Source: Symbiodinium natans
Lineage: Eukaryota > Sar > Dinophyceae > Suessiales > Symbiodiniaceae
Assembly: GCA_905221605.1 (NCBI GenBank)
Contig: CAJNDS010000187.1
Span: forward strand, 157,501-203,052
Length of the DNA: 45,552 nt
Direction: 5' to 3'
Of this stretch, positions 29,601 to 37,243 are shown one piece after another; position 1 is the stretch's first letter, and each line of letters begins with the position of its first letter. The position numbers were made by a program, and so were the translations under genes. The notes beneath the pieces were generated by a model that saw only the letters and a list, made by a program, of their open reading frames with translations, was not told the origin of the DNA and did not search any database.

Positions 29601-31165
29601 GATTCGGCCCCGAACCCCCCAAACCCAAACCCTCAAACCAAGGGTTCCCCTACTACCCCTCTACTATACTACCCCCCCAGGTTGCCCCCTTAGATAGCCT
29701 TAATTAGGCTAAGTTATCCCTATTATGGCGGGAACCTAGGGGGGTAGTATAGAGGGGGGGGGATAGTAGGGGAACCGCAAACACCGACGAATGCTTAAAC
29801 CCTAAACCAACCAGACCGAGACGAAGCCTTACACCCGAAGCCCTAAACCCTAAACCCTAAGCAAGGTTTGAAACCCTCAACCCCAGAGCCTGAACCCTTT
29901 TAAACACCTAAACGCAGGTCTACGACGTTGAGCGGATGCGTGTCATCTCGGGCACCGCTGAGGCAAGCGTTCTTTAAGGGTGCCTGGGGTGCAGGAAGTG
30001 TGTGGAGCTGCCCACAGAATGCGGTTTAGAGCTTATGGCTTAGGCTAGGGTTTAGGGTTTGGGATTCAGGGTTTCGGCTGCGTCCATGAGGCGTCGTTGC
30101 CTCAAGCCTGCAGCAGTTTATGGATGTTGGGATGAGCTAGGGGCAGCATGGTTGAAAGGCAGACCTAAACCCTGAAGCCTAAACCCTAAAGCCCTAAAAC
30201 CCTACAACCCCAAGACCCAAAAGCCCCAAAAAACGCCCTCAAGCCCCAAACGCCGAAGCGAATAAACCTTGAGACCCTAAACCCCAAACCACAATCAGCT
30301 TCTGGCCGGCTGCTCCCTCACTGTCGGGGGAAAAGGGTACCTCATGCCCTCCTTCCCTACTAGCCAGCAGTAAGCTTTCTGGTGTCTTCGGACACCCCTC
30401 CAGGCGACGTCCCTACGTGCGCTGAAGCTGCGGCTGAGGCTCTTCTTGGAAGGTTTGGGGGTTAGAAACCAAACGCCCTAAAACACCCTAAACCCTAAAC
30501 CCTAAACCCTAAACCCTAAACCCTAAACCCTAAACCCTAAACCCGAAACCCTAAACCCTAAACCCTAAACCCTAAACCCTAAACCCTAACCTTAAACCCT
30601 CGACCCCTACACTTCTCTAAGCCCTCAAGCCCCAGCCCTGCTGATCTAGAAGGCACAGAGCCACACCCCCAGGCCATGCCTCTTGAAGTCCTCGTGCGGT
30701 TCAAGGTTTCGGGTTTAGGGTTCAGGGTTTAGGGCTTAGGCTATCGGGTAAAAGAATCACCAATATGGTCCACCCCTTGCAATCCCCGTATGCTTGTCAC
30801 CCAATTTTTTTCCAAAAAACACCCACTGAAAGTTACATAGTTTCCTATATCAAGCTATATAGTAAGTAAGGGGTTTGTTCTGCCAGTTTCAGGTGCTTGC
30901 CGACTTGCCGATACATGAGGAGCTAGATCTTTAAACCTCCACTTGCAGGTTCTCTGCTATCAGCTAGAAGCAGCCACAGCATCATCGCAATTCTGCAGGG
31001 AGATGTATTTGCGCAACTTGAAGCCACGACTCAGAGCCTTGATGGGCCAGCAAGACGCCCAAAGATGTCATGATTGTGGACCTCAACCAAGGCACCCAGC
31101 TTTTCAGCCCTCATCACGAAATCAGAAAGGGACAGGCAACATCCCTCGACTGGCACTCGCCTTGA
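20223..31165 (+). CDS. J-domain (DnaJ-like) gene with about 25 tiny exons
   Basis: A series of + strand exons, mostly 30-120 nt, each flanked by AG and GT/GC. Best calls: 20917-20964, 21199-21276, from 21798, 22235-22286, 23016-23067, 23242-23271, from 23498, 23679-23711, 23905-23980, 24344-24377, 24839-24937, 25048-25076, 25230-25293, 25694-25737, 26251-26331, 27034-27150, 27469-27522, 28393-28425, 29376-29423, 29918-29962, 30414-30452, 30673-30705, from 30893, from 30949, and a last one ending DWHSP with TGA at 31163. The start is uncertain: an open region at 20223-20498 (Met at 20223, donor GTACCT at 20499) may be the first exon. The J domain implies an Hsp70 co-chaperone, here class C-like because no G/F or Cys-repeat region was seen. 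Boundaries outside the J domain are inferred, and more than one gene could be present. Confidence 0.5.
20609..21198 (-). repeat. CCCTAAA arrays around exon 20917
   Basis: Degenerate CCCTCAA/CCCTAAA (20609-20900), a 48-nt exon (VAMRQLSASVDVVDLL), then about 27 heptamers (21000-21190) including a CCCTAAG block at 21136-21164. Confidence 0.85.
21199..21276 (+). CDS. Exon, 26 codons
   Basis: After the acceptor 'ctgtag' comes a phase 0-0 open frame, KAAWCETGISLSEFIQELLS then PKALLP, followed by GTGCCC. The upstream intron consists almost entirely of CCCTAAA heptamers (20996-21195). Clear coding character: helix with hydrophobic periodicity. Confidence 0.5.
21277..22234. repeat. Telomeric intron DNA of the J-domain gene
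   Basis: CCCTAAA arrays at 21446-21552 and 22043-22175 and a TTTAGGG array at 21675-21765. Exon PAGNLVHEVASARTVSGEGI begins at 21798. The array at 21675 is TTTAGGG and the later ones CCCTAAA, as expected for inverted-end introns. Confidence 0.8.
22287..23497. repeat. Telomeric intron DNA, alternating orientation
   Basis: TTTAGGG at 22281-22310, CCCTAAA at 22465-22533 and 23070-23225, TTTAGGG at 23370-23455, ending in a 21-C run at 23461-23481. Small exons at 23016-23067 (MVATAAVTKVPTGRGL) and 23242-23271. A doubtful one lies at about 22572-22605. Confidence 0.8.
23625..24343 (-). repeat. CCCTAAA arrays and an AT-rich acceptor region
   Basis: Arrays at 23625-23668, 23785-23835 and 23982-24075. 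Exons at 23679-23711 and 23905-23980 lie between. 24190-24285 is AT-rich (TATTATTA/ACTATT) and ends 'atcacag'. Confidence 0.8.
24378..24838. other. Intron with T11-G9 junction and weak repeats
   Basis: Degenerate TTTAGGG at 24405-24480, a run of T joined to a run of G at 24500-24532, then unique sequence. No exon is supported. Confidence 0.6.
24839..24937 (+). CDS. Exon, 33 codons, hydrophobic end
   Basis: The acceptor is 'ggtccag' and the frame is AANPELSSLTLPRHAPCW followed by a hydrophobic run LVLALLLVE, with donor GTCCCC in phase 0. The hydrophobic stretch may be a membrane helix if it continues across the splice. An alternative is a small separate reading frame from the ATG near 24880. 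Confidence 0.4.
25077..25229 (-). repeat. CCCTAAA array starting as GTAAACCC donor
   Basis: The exon ending at 25076 runs directly into GTAAACCCTAAACCC, so the C-rich orientation also provides a GT donor. Confidence 0.85.
25230..25293 (+). CDS. Exon before GTGAGGGTTTAGGG
   Basis: Reading GAAARLAQIFEFLDRIEAGA, this 64-nt exon is followed by GTGAGGGTTTAGGG, a donor built by the edge of a telomeric array. Its acceptor is 'aagccag'. Confidence 0.45.
25294..25693. repeat. Telomeric intron containing the dispersed module, copy 2
   Basis: TTTAGGG (25296-25352), then the module 25355-25610 shared with 954-1200, then CCCTAAA (25605-25662). The whole intron thus has inverted telomeric ends and a unique core, the layout of a non-autonomous element. 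Confidence 0.85.
25738..26250. repeat. Telomeric intron with unique core
   Basis: TTTAGGG array with TTAAGGG variants (25745-25905), a unique core at 25916-26160, then CCCTAAA (26167-26235). The core carries an antisense open frame and a possible sense exon after 'gattcag' (GTPQGTIIQRAPLDLN). Confidence 0.8.
25916..26134 (-). pseudogene. Antisense coding-like fragment in an intron
   Basis: On the minus strand a 72-codon frame begins MWGTLNHRDRLIIRTPRG and continues with charged, non-repetitive sequence up to the telomeric array. It lies wholly inside an intron of the + strand gene. It may be a captured gene fragment; no family is recognised. Confidence 0.25.
26251..26331 (+). CDS. Exon, 27 codons, upstream of the J domain
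   Basis: A phase 0-0 exon of PSGRRSRLVTIEEVPMASAA then PFQDIFG, after acceptor 'ctctaag' and before GTGCTTAGGGTTTAGGG. The next exon (27034) also starts in phase 0, so this one joins directly to the J-domain exons if nothing lies between. Confidence 0.5.
26332..27033 (+). repeat. Diverged TTTAGGG intron ending in poly-C
   Basis: GTGCTTAGGGTTTAGGG at the start, then diverged repeats to about 26900, a short unique part and a run of 20 C (27010-27029) followed by GTAG as acceptor. Confidence 0.8.
27034..29962 (+). CDS. J domain assembled from five exons
   Basis: 27034-27150 ends EDHYDKLDLPCDADP; 27469-27522 is ASIRRAYRKLALATHPDR; 28393-28425 is DKPSGDRVLFE; 29376-29423 is EVARAYAVLSDPQQRE; 29918-29962 is VYDVERMRVISGTAE. 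All are phase 0 at the joins and together give the classic order: YxxL start, helix II (IRRAYRKLAL), the HPD tripeptide that stimulates Hsp70 ATPase, helix III (FEEVARAYAVLSD) and the closing YD. The first donor is GT (27151); the other four are GC (27523, 28426, 29424, 29963). Intron lengths are 318, 870, 950 and 494 nt. A domain needing about 200 nt is thus spread over 2.9 kb. This is the best-supported splice series in the window. Confidence 0.85.
27180..27265 (-). repeat. CCCTGAA variant block
   Basis: About ten CCCTGAA units in the first J-domain intron. CCCTGAA also forms blocks at 40040-40160. Confidence 0.85.
27300..27450 (+). repeat. Tandem duplication of a poly-C/TTCTAATTATT module
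   Basis: Two copies of about 75-80 bp: CTATAC(G/A)AACATACTTAA, a C run, then ATTCTAATTATTCAG. The second precedes the acceptor of exon 27469. A related segment (GTTCTAATTATTAAGG) is at 22014-22030. Confidence 0.8.
27852..28049 (-). pseudogene. Antisense coding-like fragment in a J-domain intron
   Basis: The minus frame starts MRLCEAFHGILRYGDFTLLS and continues KSIRTTLVHAVACLLQH, with normal protein composition. It sits inside the intron 27523-28392. An antisense captured exon is a possible reading; no match is known to me. Confidence 0.25.
28361..28392 (+). other. Poly-C tract and acceptor
   Basis: About 20 C, one T and more C, then TTGCAG before exon 28393. It works as an extreme polypyrimidine tract. 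Confidence 0.7.
28703..29005 (+). CDS. Intact 100-codon frame nested in a J-domain intron
   Basis: Between two exons that join perfectly without it lies an ATG-started frame (MTFLHFAAAAAGSLRPEETR and on) rich in Arg/Ala, with normal coding composition. It ends GSEP and a TAA supplied by the first CCCTAAA heptamer of the next array. An internal 'cttcgcag' could be an acceptor instead. It may be a cassette exon, a nested gene or captured gene fragment; no family is recognised. Confidence 0.35.
   Translation: MTFLHFAAAAAGSLRPEETRRRAMRFLDRMPVHPESRLLPARSRRVTAATFRPRGHSTCARAMYAAVAEANGPDEASQSVSIAKSLRRREFEEVQSGSEP
29643..29776. mobile_element. MITE-like inverted repeat
   Basis: Left arm 29643-29683 (GGTTCCCCTACTACCCCTCT and on) and right arm 29733-29776 are near-perfect inverted copies of about 41-44 bp around a 49-bp AT-richer centre. 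No coding capacity. It lies in the J-domain intron 29424-29917 and resembles a non-autonomous terminal-inverted-repeat element. Target-site duplication was not evident. Confidence 0.65.
30480..30600 (-). repeat. CCCTAAA array
   Basis: About 15 mostly perfect units between exons 30414-30452 and 30673-30705. Confidence 0.9.
30673..30705 (+). CDS. 11-codon exon, donor GTTTCGGGTTTAGGG
   Basis: The acceptor 'cccccag' is followed by AMPLEVLVRFK and GTTTCGGGTTTAGGG. Phase 0-0. Its upstream intron is filled by CCCTAAA (30480-30600), so the inverted-end pattern holds here too. Confidence 0.5.
30949..31165 (+). CDS. 3' exons of the J-domain gene
   Basis: After 'acttgcag' the frame is VLCYQLEAATASSQFCREMY then LRNLKPRLRALMG. 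About 110 nt in, the coding-like frame shifts to SKTPKDVMIVDLNQGTQLFS, ending SLDWHSP with TGA at 31163. The shift needs either a very short intron or an indel. A separate short exon (VLADLPIHEELDL, from 30893) lies just upstream. Only about 100 nt separate the TGA from the next gene's ATG. Confidence 0.4.
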
Positions 31166-31264
31166 AGACTTGAAGATCAGGAGGTGGAATGAGACATGTT
31201 TCTTTGCTTGGCATTTCTGACTCAAGGGTGGAGCAGGATTACAAACATAGGTATACTCTATCCC

Positions 31265-32182
31265 ATGGCCGAATCAGACATTGCAAAGGCTTTTCGGCGT
31301 TACTGCCACCCAGATGTGGTTGCTGAGTTCGATGCCGTGCCAAGCGAAGTTCAGAAGTCTTGGCTTGATGCATTCGAGTCCATTTGCTTCGACCTTTGCA
31401 CGGCAGCCTTTGCACATGACTTTGCCCTGCAGGCAATGCAGCCCCAGTTCGAGAGGGACGTCAGCCCGGCTGATCCAGCATGTCCGCTGCACAGGGCTAT
31501 GAATCGGAAGGTGCGGACTGGGGTGGCGTTGTCCGAGCGTCACATTGTGGATCTGCGGAGCAACCGGCTGCCTAGCTGGGGAAAGGTCTGCACTCGTGCT
31601 GCTTTGGAAGCAAACCATGCAGATGCATTGCGAAGTGAAGCGAGAAACAAGGACATGGTAGCCAGGATGCCAGGCCTTAGCACCTTCCGTTCATCACTCG
31701 CAACAACGCAGAAGCCAGTCTTGTCACAAGCGCGATGGGGAGATCTTCAGCCAGTGGCTTTCCGGGACCTCCGGCCCTTTGAGGTAGCCCAGGGGAGAGT
31801 TCTGCAATGCACCATAATCGCAGAGCCGGCGCCGATGGTAGGAATTCTCTTGTTGGCAGAAGACGCGCGCGGCGAGGTGCTGCCGCTCCAGCTCTACAAC
31901 CAGTTTCCCAACAGCGCATGCGCCTCGGACATGTCGGACCAGGCCAAGCGGAAGTTCGCTGTCGGAACAACGCTGAGCATTGCGGAGCCGTTTTTGAAGA
32001 TCATGAAGGATGGCAAGAGAGGAATCCGGGTTGATGCTGCCAGTGACCTGCGGATTCGGACCCCTGGACCCGCCAGCATGTCATCTCTCAAGGAGGAGGG
32101 TAATGCATTCATTGCCCAAAAGCAATGTGATGCTGCGCAGCAGTCGTATCTGGCCGCGCTGGAGCTTCCGGAAGTGGATGAA
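31265..32182 (+). CDS. First exon: N-terminal module and first TPR of TPR-SET gene
   Basis: 306 codons, uninterrupted and without telomeric sequence. Residues 209-214 are LQLYNQ, residues 241-257 EPFLKIMKDGKRGIRVD, then SSLKEEGNAFIAQKQCDAAQ at 273 starts the TPR array. The donor choice GAA|GTTGCT gives the TPR-like join DEVATLLANRAQALL. A later GTAAAC at 32202 would not close in frame. Confidence 0.8.
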
Positions 32183-35100
32183 GTTGCTTGCTTTGCCAGA
32201 AGTAAACTTTTCAACAGGGTTCCCTGCTCTTGCCCTTTGAAACAGAACTTCGTGCTTCTTCCTTATCTGGCTTTCGAAGAAAGGTTGCCACCCTGCTGGC
32301 GAACCGTGCGCAAGCCTTGCTGGCGACAGGCTCTTCGACCGAAGCAGCACCGAAAATTGCAACAGCGACAGTAATTAGCCAGTAGTTAGTAGGTGATGAG
32401 GTGATGACACCCTTGCAATGCTTCTGCCGTTGGTTACGCAAGCGTGCCACAAAGTGAGCCCCTATTTCATTGGTGTGTAGGGCTGCATGAAGGAGACGAT
32501 AGGTTCTGGATGGGGAACTGGACACACTTAACATTCGAAATCTACTCCAGGGTTCAGGGTTCAGGGTTTAGGGTTTAGGGTTTAGGGTTTAGGGTGCTTG
32601 AGTTACGGTTTCCTTCCGCTTGGGAGGCTGTCATATCCAGGCTTGCCTCGATGCAGCAGCGGCCCTCATGCTCAGGCAAACGGTTTAGGGTTTAGGGTTT
32701 CGGGTTCACGGTTTAGGGTGTAGGGTTTAGGGTTTAGGGTGTAGGGTTCACGGTTTAGCGGTTTAGGGTGTAGGGTTTAGGGGGAACCCGTGTTTTTTTT
32801 TGTTGTGGGTGCTTTTTTGCTGTGGGTGCTTTTTTCGGGGGCCGCCCCGGTGAGTGAGTGACCTGGTGCGTGTCGCCCCCGCACCCGCAGCAAAAAAAAA
32901 AACGCGCCCCCGCACCCGCAGCAAAAAAAAAAAACGCGCCCCCCCCCACCCGCAGCAAAAAAAAAACGCGCCCCCGCACCCGCCAAAAAAAAAAAACCGC
33001 CCCCCCCCCCCCCCCCCCTCCCCTCCCCGCCCCCCCCCCCTTCCTCCCCACCCCCCAGGTGAGTGAGTGACCTGGCGCGTGTCGCCCCCGCATCCGCAAA
33101 AAAAAAAACGCGCCCCCGCACCCGCAGCAAAAAAAAAAAACCGCCCCCCCACCGCAAAAAAAAACACACCCCCCCCCCCCCCCTCCCCCCCCCTTCCTCC
33201 CCACCCCCCAGTGAGTGAGTGACCTGGCGCGTTTCGCCCCCGCACCCGCAGCAAAAAAAAAAAAACGCCCCCCCCCCCCCTTTCCTCCCCACCCCCCAGG
33301 TCATTTGTTTTGCAATTTCCTCCCCAACCCCGTCCCCAACGCCCCCCCTCCTTTAAACTGTGCAAGCGTTTTCAAAGCACTGAATCCTTCCCAAGGCCAT
33401 CATGCGAGCATTGTGTTTGCAAACGGTGGAGGGAGGGCTGCACCCCGCCCGACCCCCCCCCCTCTTTAAAACCGTGCCAGGTCGCTTCTCAGCATATGAA
33501 TCCTGTCCAAGCCTATCATGCCAGCATTGGGTTTGCAAATAGGGGGGGGCTGCGCCCCCCCAACCCCCCCGCTTCTTAAAGCCATGCCGCTTGCTTCAAA
33601 GCAAATGAATCCTTTCCGAACCCATCATGAGAGCATTCCCCCCCGCTTGAAAGGGGGGTGGGTGGGGCTGCGCTTTTTAGCCGGGCAAACTTGCTTCAAT
33701 CATACGAATCCCTTCCAAACCCATGATGATGCGAGCATTGTGTTTGCAAATGGGGGGGGGCTGCGCCCCCCCCAACCCCCCCGCTTTTTTTAGCCGGCAA
33801 GCCTGCTTCAAAGCTTACGAATCCCTTCCAAACCCATGATGCGAGCATTGCGTTCTCAAATGCGGCGGTCTGCGCAGCCCCCAACCCCCTGAAGAAAGAG
33901 GGAATATATGCTTGCTTTCCTACGAAAATTCAGACCTTATGGTGGAAGTTGAATTTTCCGTTTAAAAATAGAGATATAAACGTCTTCTTAGTAAAGAATC
34001 GAGAAAATAGAGCTTGTGTTATGAGACATGAACAAAATTAAAAACACTTGTTGTCTACGAGTCACAAATAGAGATAATGCATGTACTCTTATGACAATAT
34101 CGAGAATTAGCTTTTCATGTATTCCTCTCTCATGTCTTCCTCGTGAAAAAAAGAGAAGAAGTCTGAAAATACTGACAAAATAAGAAACTATAGAACAATA
34201 GAGGTTTTCGCTATACAATATAGAGAAATTAGATGCTTCCTATGACAACATAGAGGAAACAGAGGCTTTCATACGAAAATATAGCGAAATACAAAGTGTT
34301 TTCATATTAAAATGTAGAGGTCTTGATATTCAAATATAGAGAATAGAGGTTTTCATGTTCAAATGTTAAGACAATGGAGGTTTGCCTATTCAGAGACAGA
34401 GAAAATAATGGGCTTCCTATTAAAATTAGGACAAGAGGAACAGAAACACTTTTAATTGCAAGTCACATATTGAGATAACACAGAGAATAAGTTTCTCATG
34501 CATTCCTCTCTCATGTCTTCCTCATTAAATATAGAGGAAATCTATGACGATATAGACAAAAATAGAGAGAAATAGAGGTTTTAGTTATAAAATAGAGAGA
34601 AATAGAGGTTTTCAAATTGAAGTATGGAGAAATTAGAAAAAAAACTAGAGGTTTTCATGCTAAATGTAGAGAAAATAGAGGTTTGTCATATTCAGATATA
34701 GAGAAGAAAGAGGTTTTCCTATTCAAATATAGAGGAGAAAGAGGTTTTCCTATTGAAAATTTGAGAAAACAAAGGTTTTCATAGTAAAATATAGAGAAAA
34801 CAGCAAAACGCTCCGCACCCGCAGCAAAAAAAAAAAGGCGCCCCCACGGCACCCGCAACAAAAAAAAAACGCGCCCCCGCACCCGCAGCAAAAAAAAAAA
34901 CGCGCCCCCCGCACCCGCAGCAAAAAAAAAACGCGCCCCCGCACCCGCAGCAAAAAAAAAACGCGCCCCCGCACCCACAGCAAAAAAGCACCCGCAAAAA
35001 AAAAAAAACACTCTTACCGGGTTTAGGGATGAGGGTTTTCCAAACCCGAAGCCCCTTTTGTGCCCCTGCAGGCCCGCACATAGCAAGGCCTGGATGCGAT

Positions 35101-37178
35101 ACAGGGCAGCTCTTGGCAGTTACTTTGTCGTAGTTGGGTAACATTTTACATTTTTAAGGGTACTTAAACCCAATAAGGAATATAATTTTAAAATTTTAAT
35201 ACTATCCCAACCATGAACTAGGTTATGCTGAAGAGCTCCCAGCATCGCAGCGAACTGGACTCCCGGCTGCCTTTTTTCAAGTGCGTGACCCTAAACCCTA
35301 AAACCCTAAAACCCTAAAACCCTAACACCCTAACACCCTAAAACCCTAAGACCCTAAAACCCTAAAACCCTCAGACCCTAAGACCCTAAAACCCTAAAAC
35401 CCTAAAGCCCTACACCCAACAGTTCCTTCCAACCTGACCCCGCAAGCGGTTGTGATGTGTTGTGGTTGCGGGCACAAAGACCGCCAAATCCCAGCAGGGG
35501 CTCTACGCAGAAGGGTTCTTAGGGGCTTCGGGTTTGGAAACCCTCAACCCTAAACCCTACACCCTAAACCGTGAACCCTAAACCCTAAACCATAAACCCT
35601 AAACCCTAAACCCTAAGCAAGTTGCTCTTCGAGAAAGCACCAAGATGCGGCGTTTCCGAAATTAGGGGTGCCTTATTGGGGTCTTTAATCTAAGGGGATC
35701 CTACTATTTGGGGGATCTATATTGGGGGCCCCCTATGTATGTGTTGAAGCGCTGTAGTGTTCCTTATCCCTTCATACTGTGCCAACCAGGAGTCTTGGCC
35801 GTCTCGCAAAAGTCGGCCATGACAGGGTGTGCTTCAGGCTCTGGCAAAGTGGTTGCTAGGGACGATGTGCGGACGGCCTTGAATGCTCTGCTTTGGGGGT
35901 TCCTGGAAAGCGAGGAGCTCTTCTTGTCCCTGGAAAGGTTTTTGCCGGAGTTCTCCGGCGACACTGCTGGGGACATCAGGGAGCAGGCGAATGGCTTCTA
36001 CAAGCAGGGAGGAAACATGCAAGCATGTGAGGGCTACACAATCGCCTTGAGCAAGGTTGCTTGCTCACAGACGGTTGCGGCTGTGCTCTCGAACCTTAGC
36101 CACGCTTGTCTGCACATGCGTGAGTCCCACAGTGCCCTAGCCTTTGCGTCGGCGGCTAGGCGCATCAACCCCGCAAGCCAGCCGCTGGCCGCGAAATGTT
36201 TCTTCCGCCTTGGGCGCGGTTTGCATCAACTCGGTGAGAACAGCCTTCTCAGGTGAAGCCCTGACGCAATTGTTCTGCTGACGGGTGGCAGTATTCAATA
36301 GGGTTCCCAACAAAGCTCTTTGAAAGGGTGTCTGATTGTAGGTGACTCGGAAATTGCTGAGGTGGTTCTTGCAAGAGGCCAGCCCCGTCTACGTGGAAGA
36401 GGCGCGGAAGCTCACACAGATGCTGCAGGAGGATGTGGGGTACAGGGTGCGCTGGTACGCCGGGGACGATGGGAAGGGTGCCGGGCAAGTCATCCTTTGC
36501 GGCACGCACCCTTATGAGGATGCCTTGCCCGAGGTCGTGGTTGAAGGGCTGGAGGTTGTCCAAATCGAAGGCAAGGGCAGAGGCATCAAAGCAACCAGGT
36601 CATTCAAGCATTGTGAGTTGGTTCTTGTGGGATACGCTCTCGCCGCGGCAGTGGTCGAACATGACAAGACCTTTGTGATCACAAGTGGCAATTCAGTGTC
36701 ACATGGATCTCACGCGCAAGTCAGAAGCATGCTTGCATACGCAGCTTCGCAAAACAACGAGGCGGCGTGGATTTTGTCTCAGCTGTGCGATGGTTCGGGA
36801 ACCATCCAGCAGCTACTTCAACTTCGAGACCTTCATGGTTTGAGCTGCCGGTGGCTACCCATGCTTGGCCAAAAGCAGTGCTACTACGCACACAGTGACC
36901 GCGTGCACTTACCAGCGCTGGCCGTTGATGGCATCGTGAAGGTAAATGCCCACGGCACTCGTACCAAGAATGAGACGGGCATCTTCCCCCTGGCGTGCTT
37001 CTTCAATCATGCTCGTGATTCCAACTGCGCCTACGTCTCGGTGAAGTTGGAAAACGGACATGACGTGCCTGGCATGCTGGCAGTGATGACTTCTCGGCCT
37101 GTCCAGGAGGGCGAAGAGCTTACCGTGACATACGCGGACCCCATGCCGTTGAACAACGCTTGGGGGATTCGTCCATGA
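31265..37178 (+). CDS. TPR-SET protein, putative lysine methyltransferase
   Basis: Exons: 31265-32182, 32284-32370, 32641-32682, from 35072, 35243-35280, about 35422-35513, about 35790-36252 and 36362-37178. The ATG at 31265 begins MAESDIAKAF. Residues about 171-265 match the N-terminal region of fungal/protist TPR-SET proteins (LQLYNQ, EPFLKIMKDGKRGIRVD). TPR repeats follow from about residue 273 and are carried across five or six exons, and the last exon holds the SET domain. Such proteins bind S-adenosylmethionine and methylate lysines of histones or other proteins; substrate is unknown. GAA|GTTGCT at 32183 joins GTT at 32284 in frame. The 2.4-kb intron 32683-35071 is satellite and low-complexity DNA. 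Exons around 35.2-35.5 kb are less certain. Confidence 0.75.
32284..32682 (+). CDS. Two small TPR exons
   Basis: 32284-32370 (29 codons, VATLLANRAQALLATGSSTE and on, donor GTAATT) and 32641-32682 (14 codons, ACLDAAAALMLRQT) continue the TPR helices in phase 0. The second ends against GTTTAGGGTTTAGGG. The intron between them contains TTTAGGG copies at 32555-32595. Confidence 0.7.
32870..33300 (+). repeat. GCACCCGCAGC(A)n-CGCGCCCC repeats
   Basis: Repeated units of about 30 bp (CCGCACCCGCAGC, 9-12 A, CGCGCC) alternate with runs of C and a longer period (GTGAGTGAGTGACCTGG at 32850, 33060 and 33210). Phe-rich minus-strand frames over it are artefacts. Confidence 0.85.
33370..33880 (+). repeat. 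Diverged copies of the 110-bp satellite
   Basis: Four to five units with GTGTTTGCAAA, a G-run/CTGCGC/C-run hairpin and GCTTCAAAGC-like spacers, clearly related to the terminal array at 42970-45552 but more diverged. Confidence 0.8.
33890..34800 (+). repeat. AT-rich minisatellite (ATAGAGAAAATAGAGGTTTTC)
   Basis: Degenerate units of about 35-60 bp sharing ATAGAG, AGAGGTTTTC and TATTCAAATATAG. AT content is far higher than in the rest of the window. No gene was seen. Confidence 0.75.
34800..35005 (+). repeat. Second block of CCGCACCCGCAGC(A)n units
   Basis: Six units of about 32 bp, same family as 32870-33300, so the AT-rich block is bracketed by them. Confidence 0.85.
35072..36252 (+). CDS. 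TPR exons after the satellite intron
   Basis: The exon from 35072 encodes PAHSKAWMRYRAALGS, a textbook TPR helix pair start. Then come 35243-35280 (HRSELDSRLPFF), an open island at about 35422-35513, and about 35790-36252 with DIREQANGFYKQGGNMQACE and AVLSNLSHACLHM, ending GENSLLR. The donor at 36253 (GTGAAG, phase 2) and acceptor at 36360-36361 close as Arg. Telomere-like variants (CCCTAAAA 8-mers) fill the introns at 35285-35405 and 35545-35615. Confidence 0.55.
35285..35412 (-). repeat. CCCTAAAA 8-mer array
   Basis: About 14 units of CCCTAAAA with CCCTAAGA and CCCTAACA variants. Confidence 0.85.
36362..37178 (+). CDS. SET-domain exon, C-terminus
   Basis: 271 codons to TGA at 37176. The frame starts WFLQEASPVYVEEARKL. 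SET begins at GKGRGIKATRSF (about 36571). The catalytic region has the NH-motif variant ACFFNHARDSNC (about 36990) and GEELTVTY with the conserved tyrosine (about 37111). The usual NHSCxPN is altered (NHARDSNC), as in several divergent SET proteins, so SAM binding is likely retained but activity is unproven. No MYND zinc finger was seen in the SET insert and no post-SET cysteine cluster follows. Confidence 0.85.
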
Positions 37179-37202
37179 ACTCAGATGCAGAGCTCCAACA
37201 GC

Positions 37203-37214
37203 TTGTTTCTCTTA
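37203..37214 (+). promoter_or_regulatory. Likely spliced-leader acceptor for the next gene
   Basis: A pyrimidine run ending TTTCTCTTAG lies 25 nt after the SET stop and 30 nt before the next ATG. In dinoflagellates mRNAs receive a trans-spliced leader at such AG sites. The 65-nt gap leaves little room for a separate promoter. Confidence 0.35.
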
Positions 37215-37243
37215 GACACGCATAGTTAACCATCAGCCCCTCC

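Larger units (their letters stand above)
32683..35071 (+). other. 2.4-kb composite satellite intron of the TPR-SET gene
   Basis: In order: TTTAGGG (32683-32780), C/A repeats (32870-33300), diverged 110-bp satellite units (33370-33880), an AT-rich degenerate minisatellite (33890-34800), C/A repeats again (34800-35005) and an acceptor 'cccctgcag'. Nothing coding was seen. At the borders a single G is shared by exon end and exon start. Confidence 0.6.

Noticed and set aside
32755-33365. Long minus-strand Phe/Gly-rich frames
   Set aside because: Produced by A-runs and C-runs of the simple repeats; no normal amino-acid composition.
34655-35144. Minus-strand gene near the end of the satellite intron
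   Set aside because: Frame consists of poly-Phe/Gly from C/A repeats plus AT-rich minisatellite.
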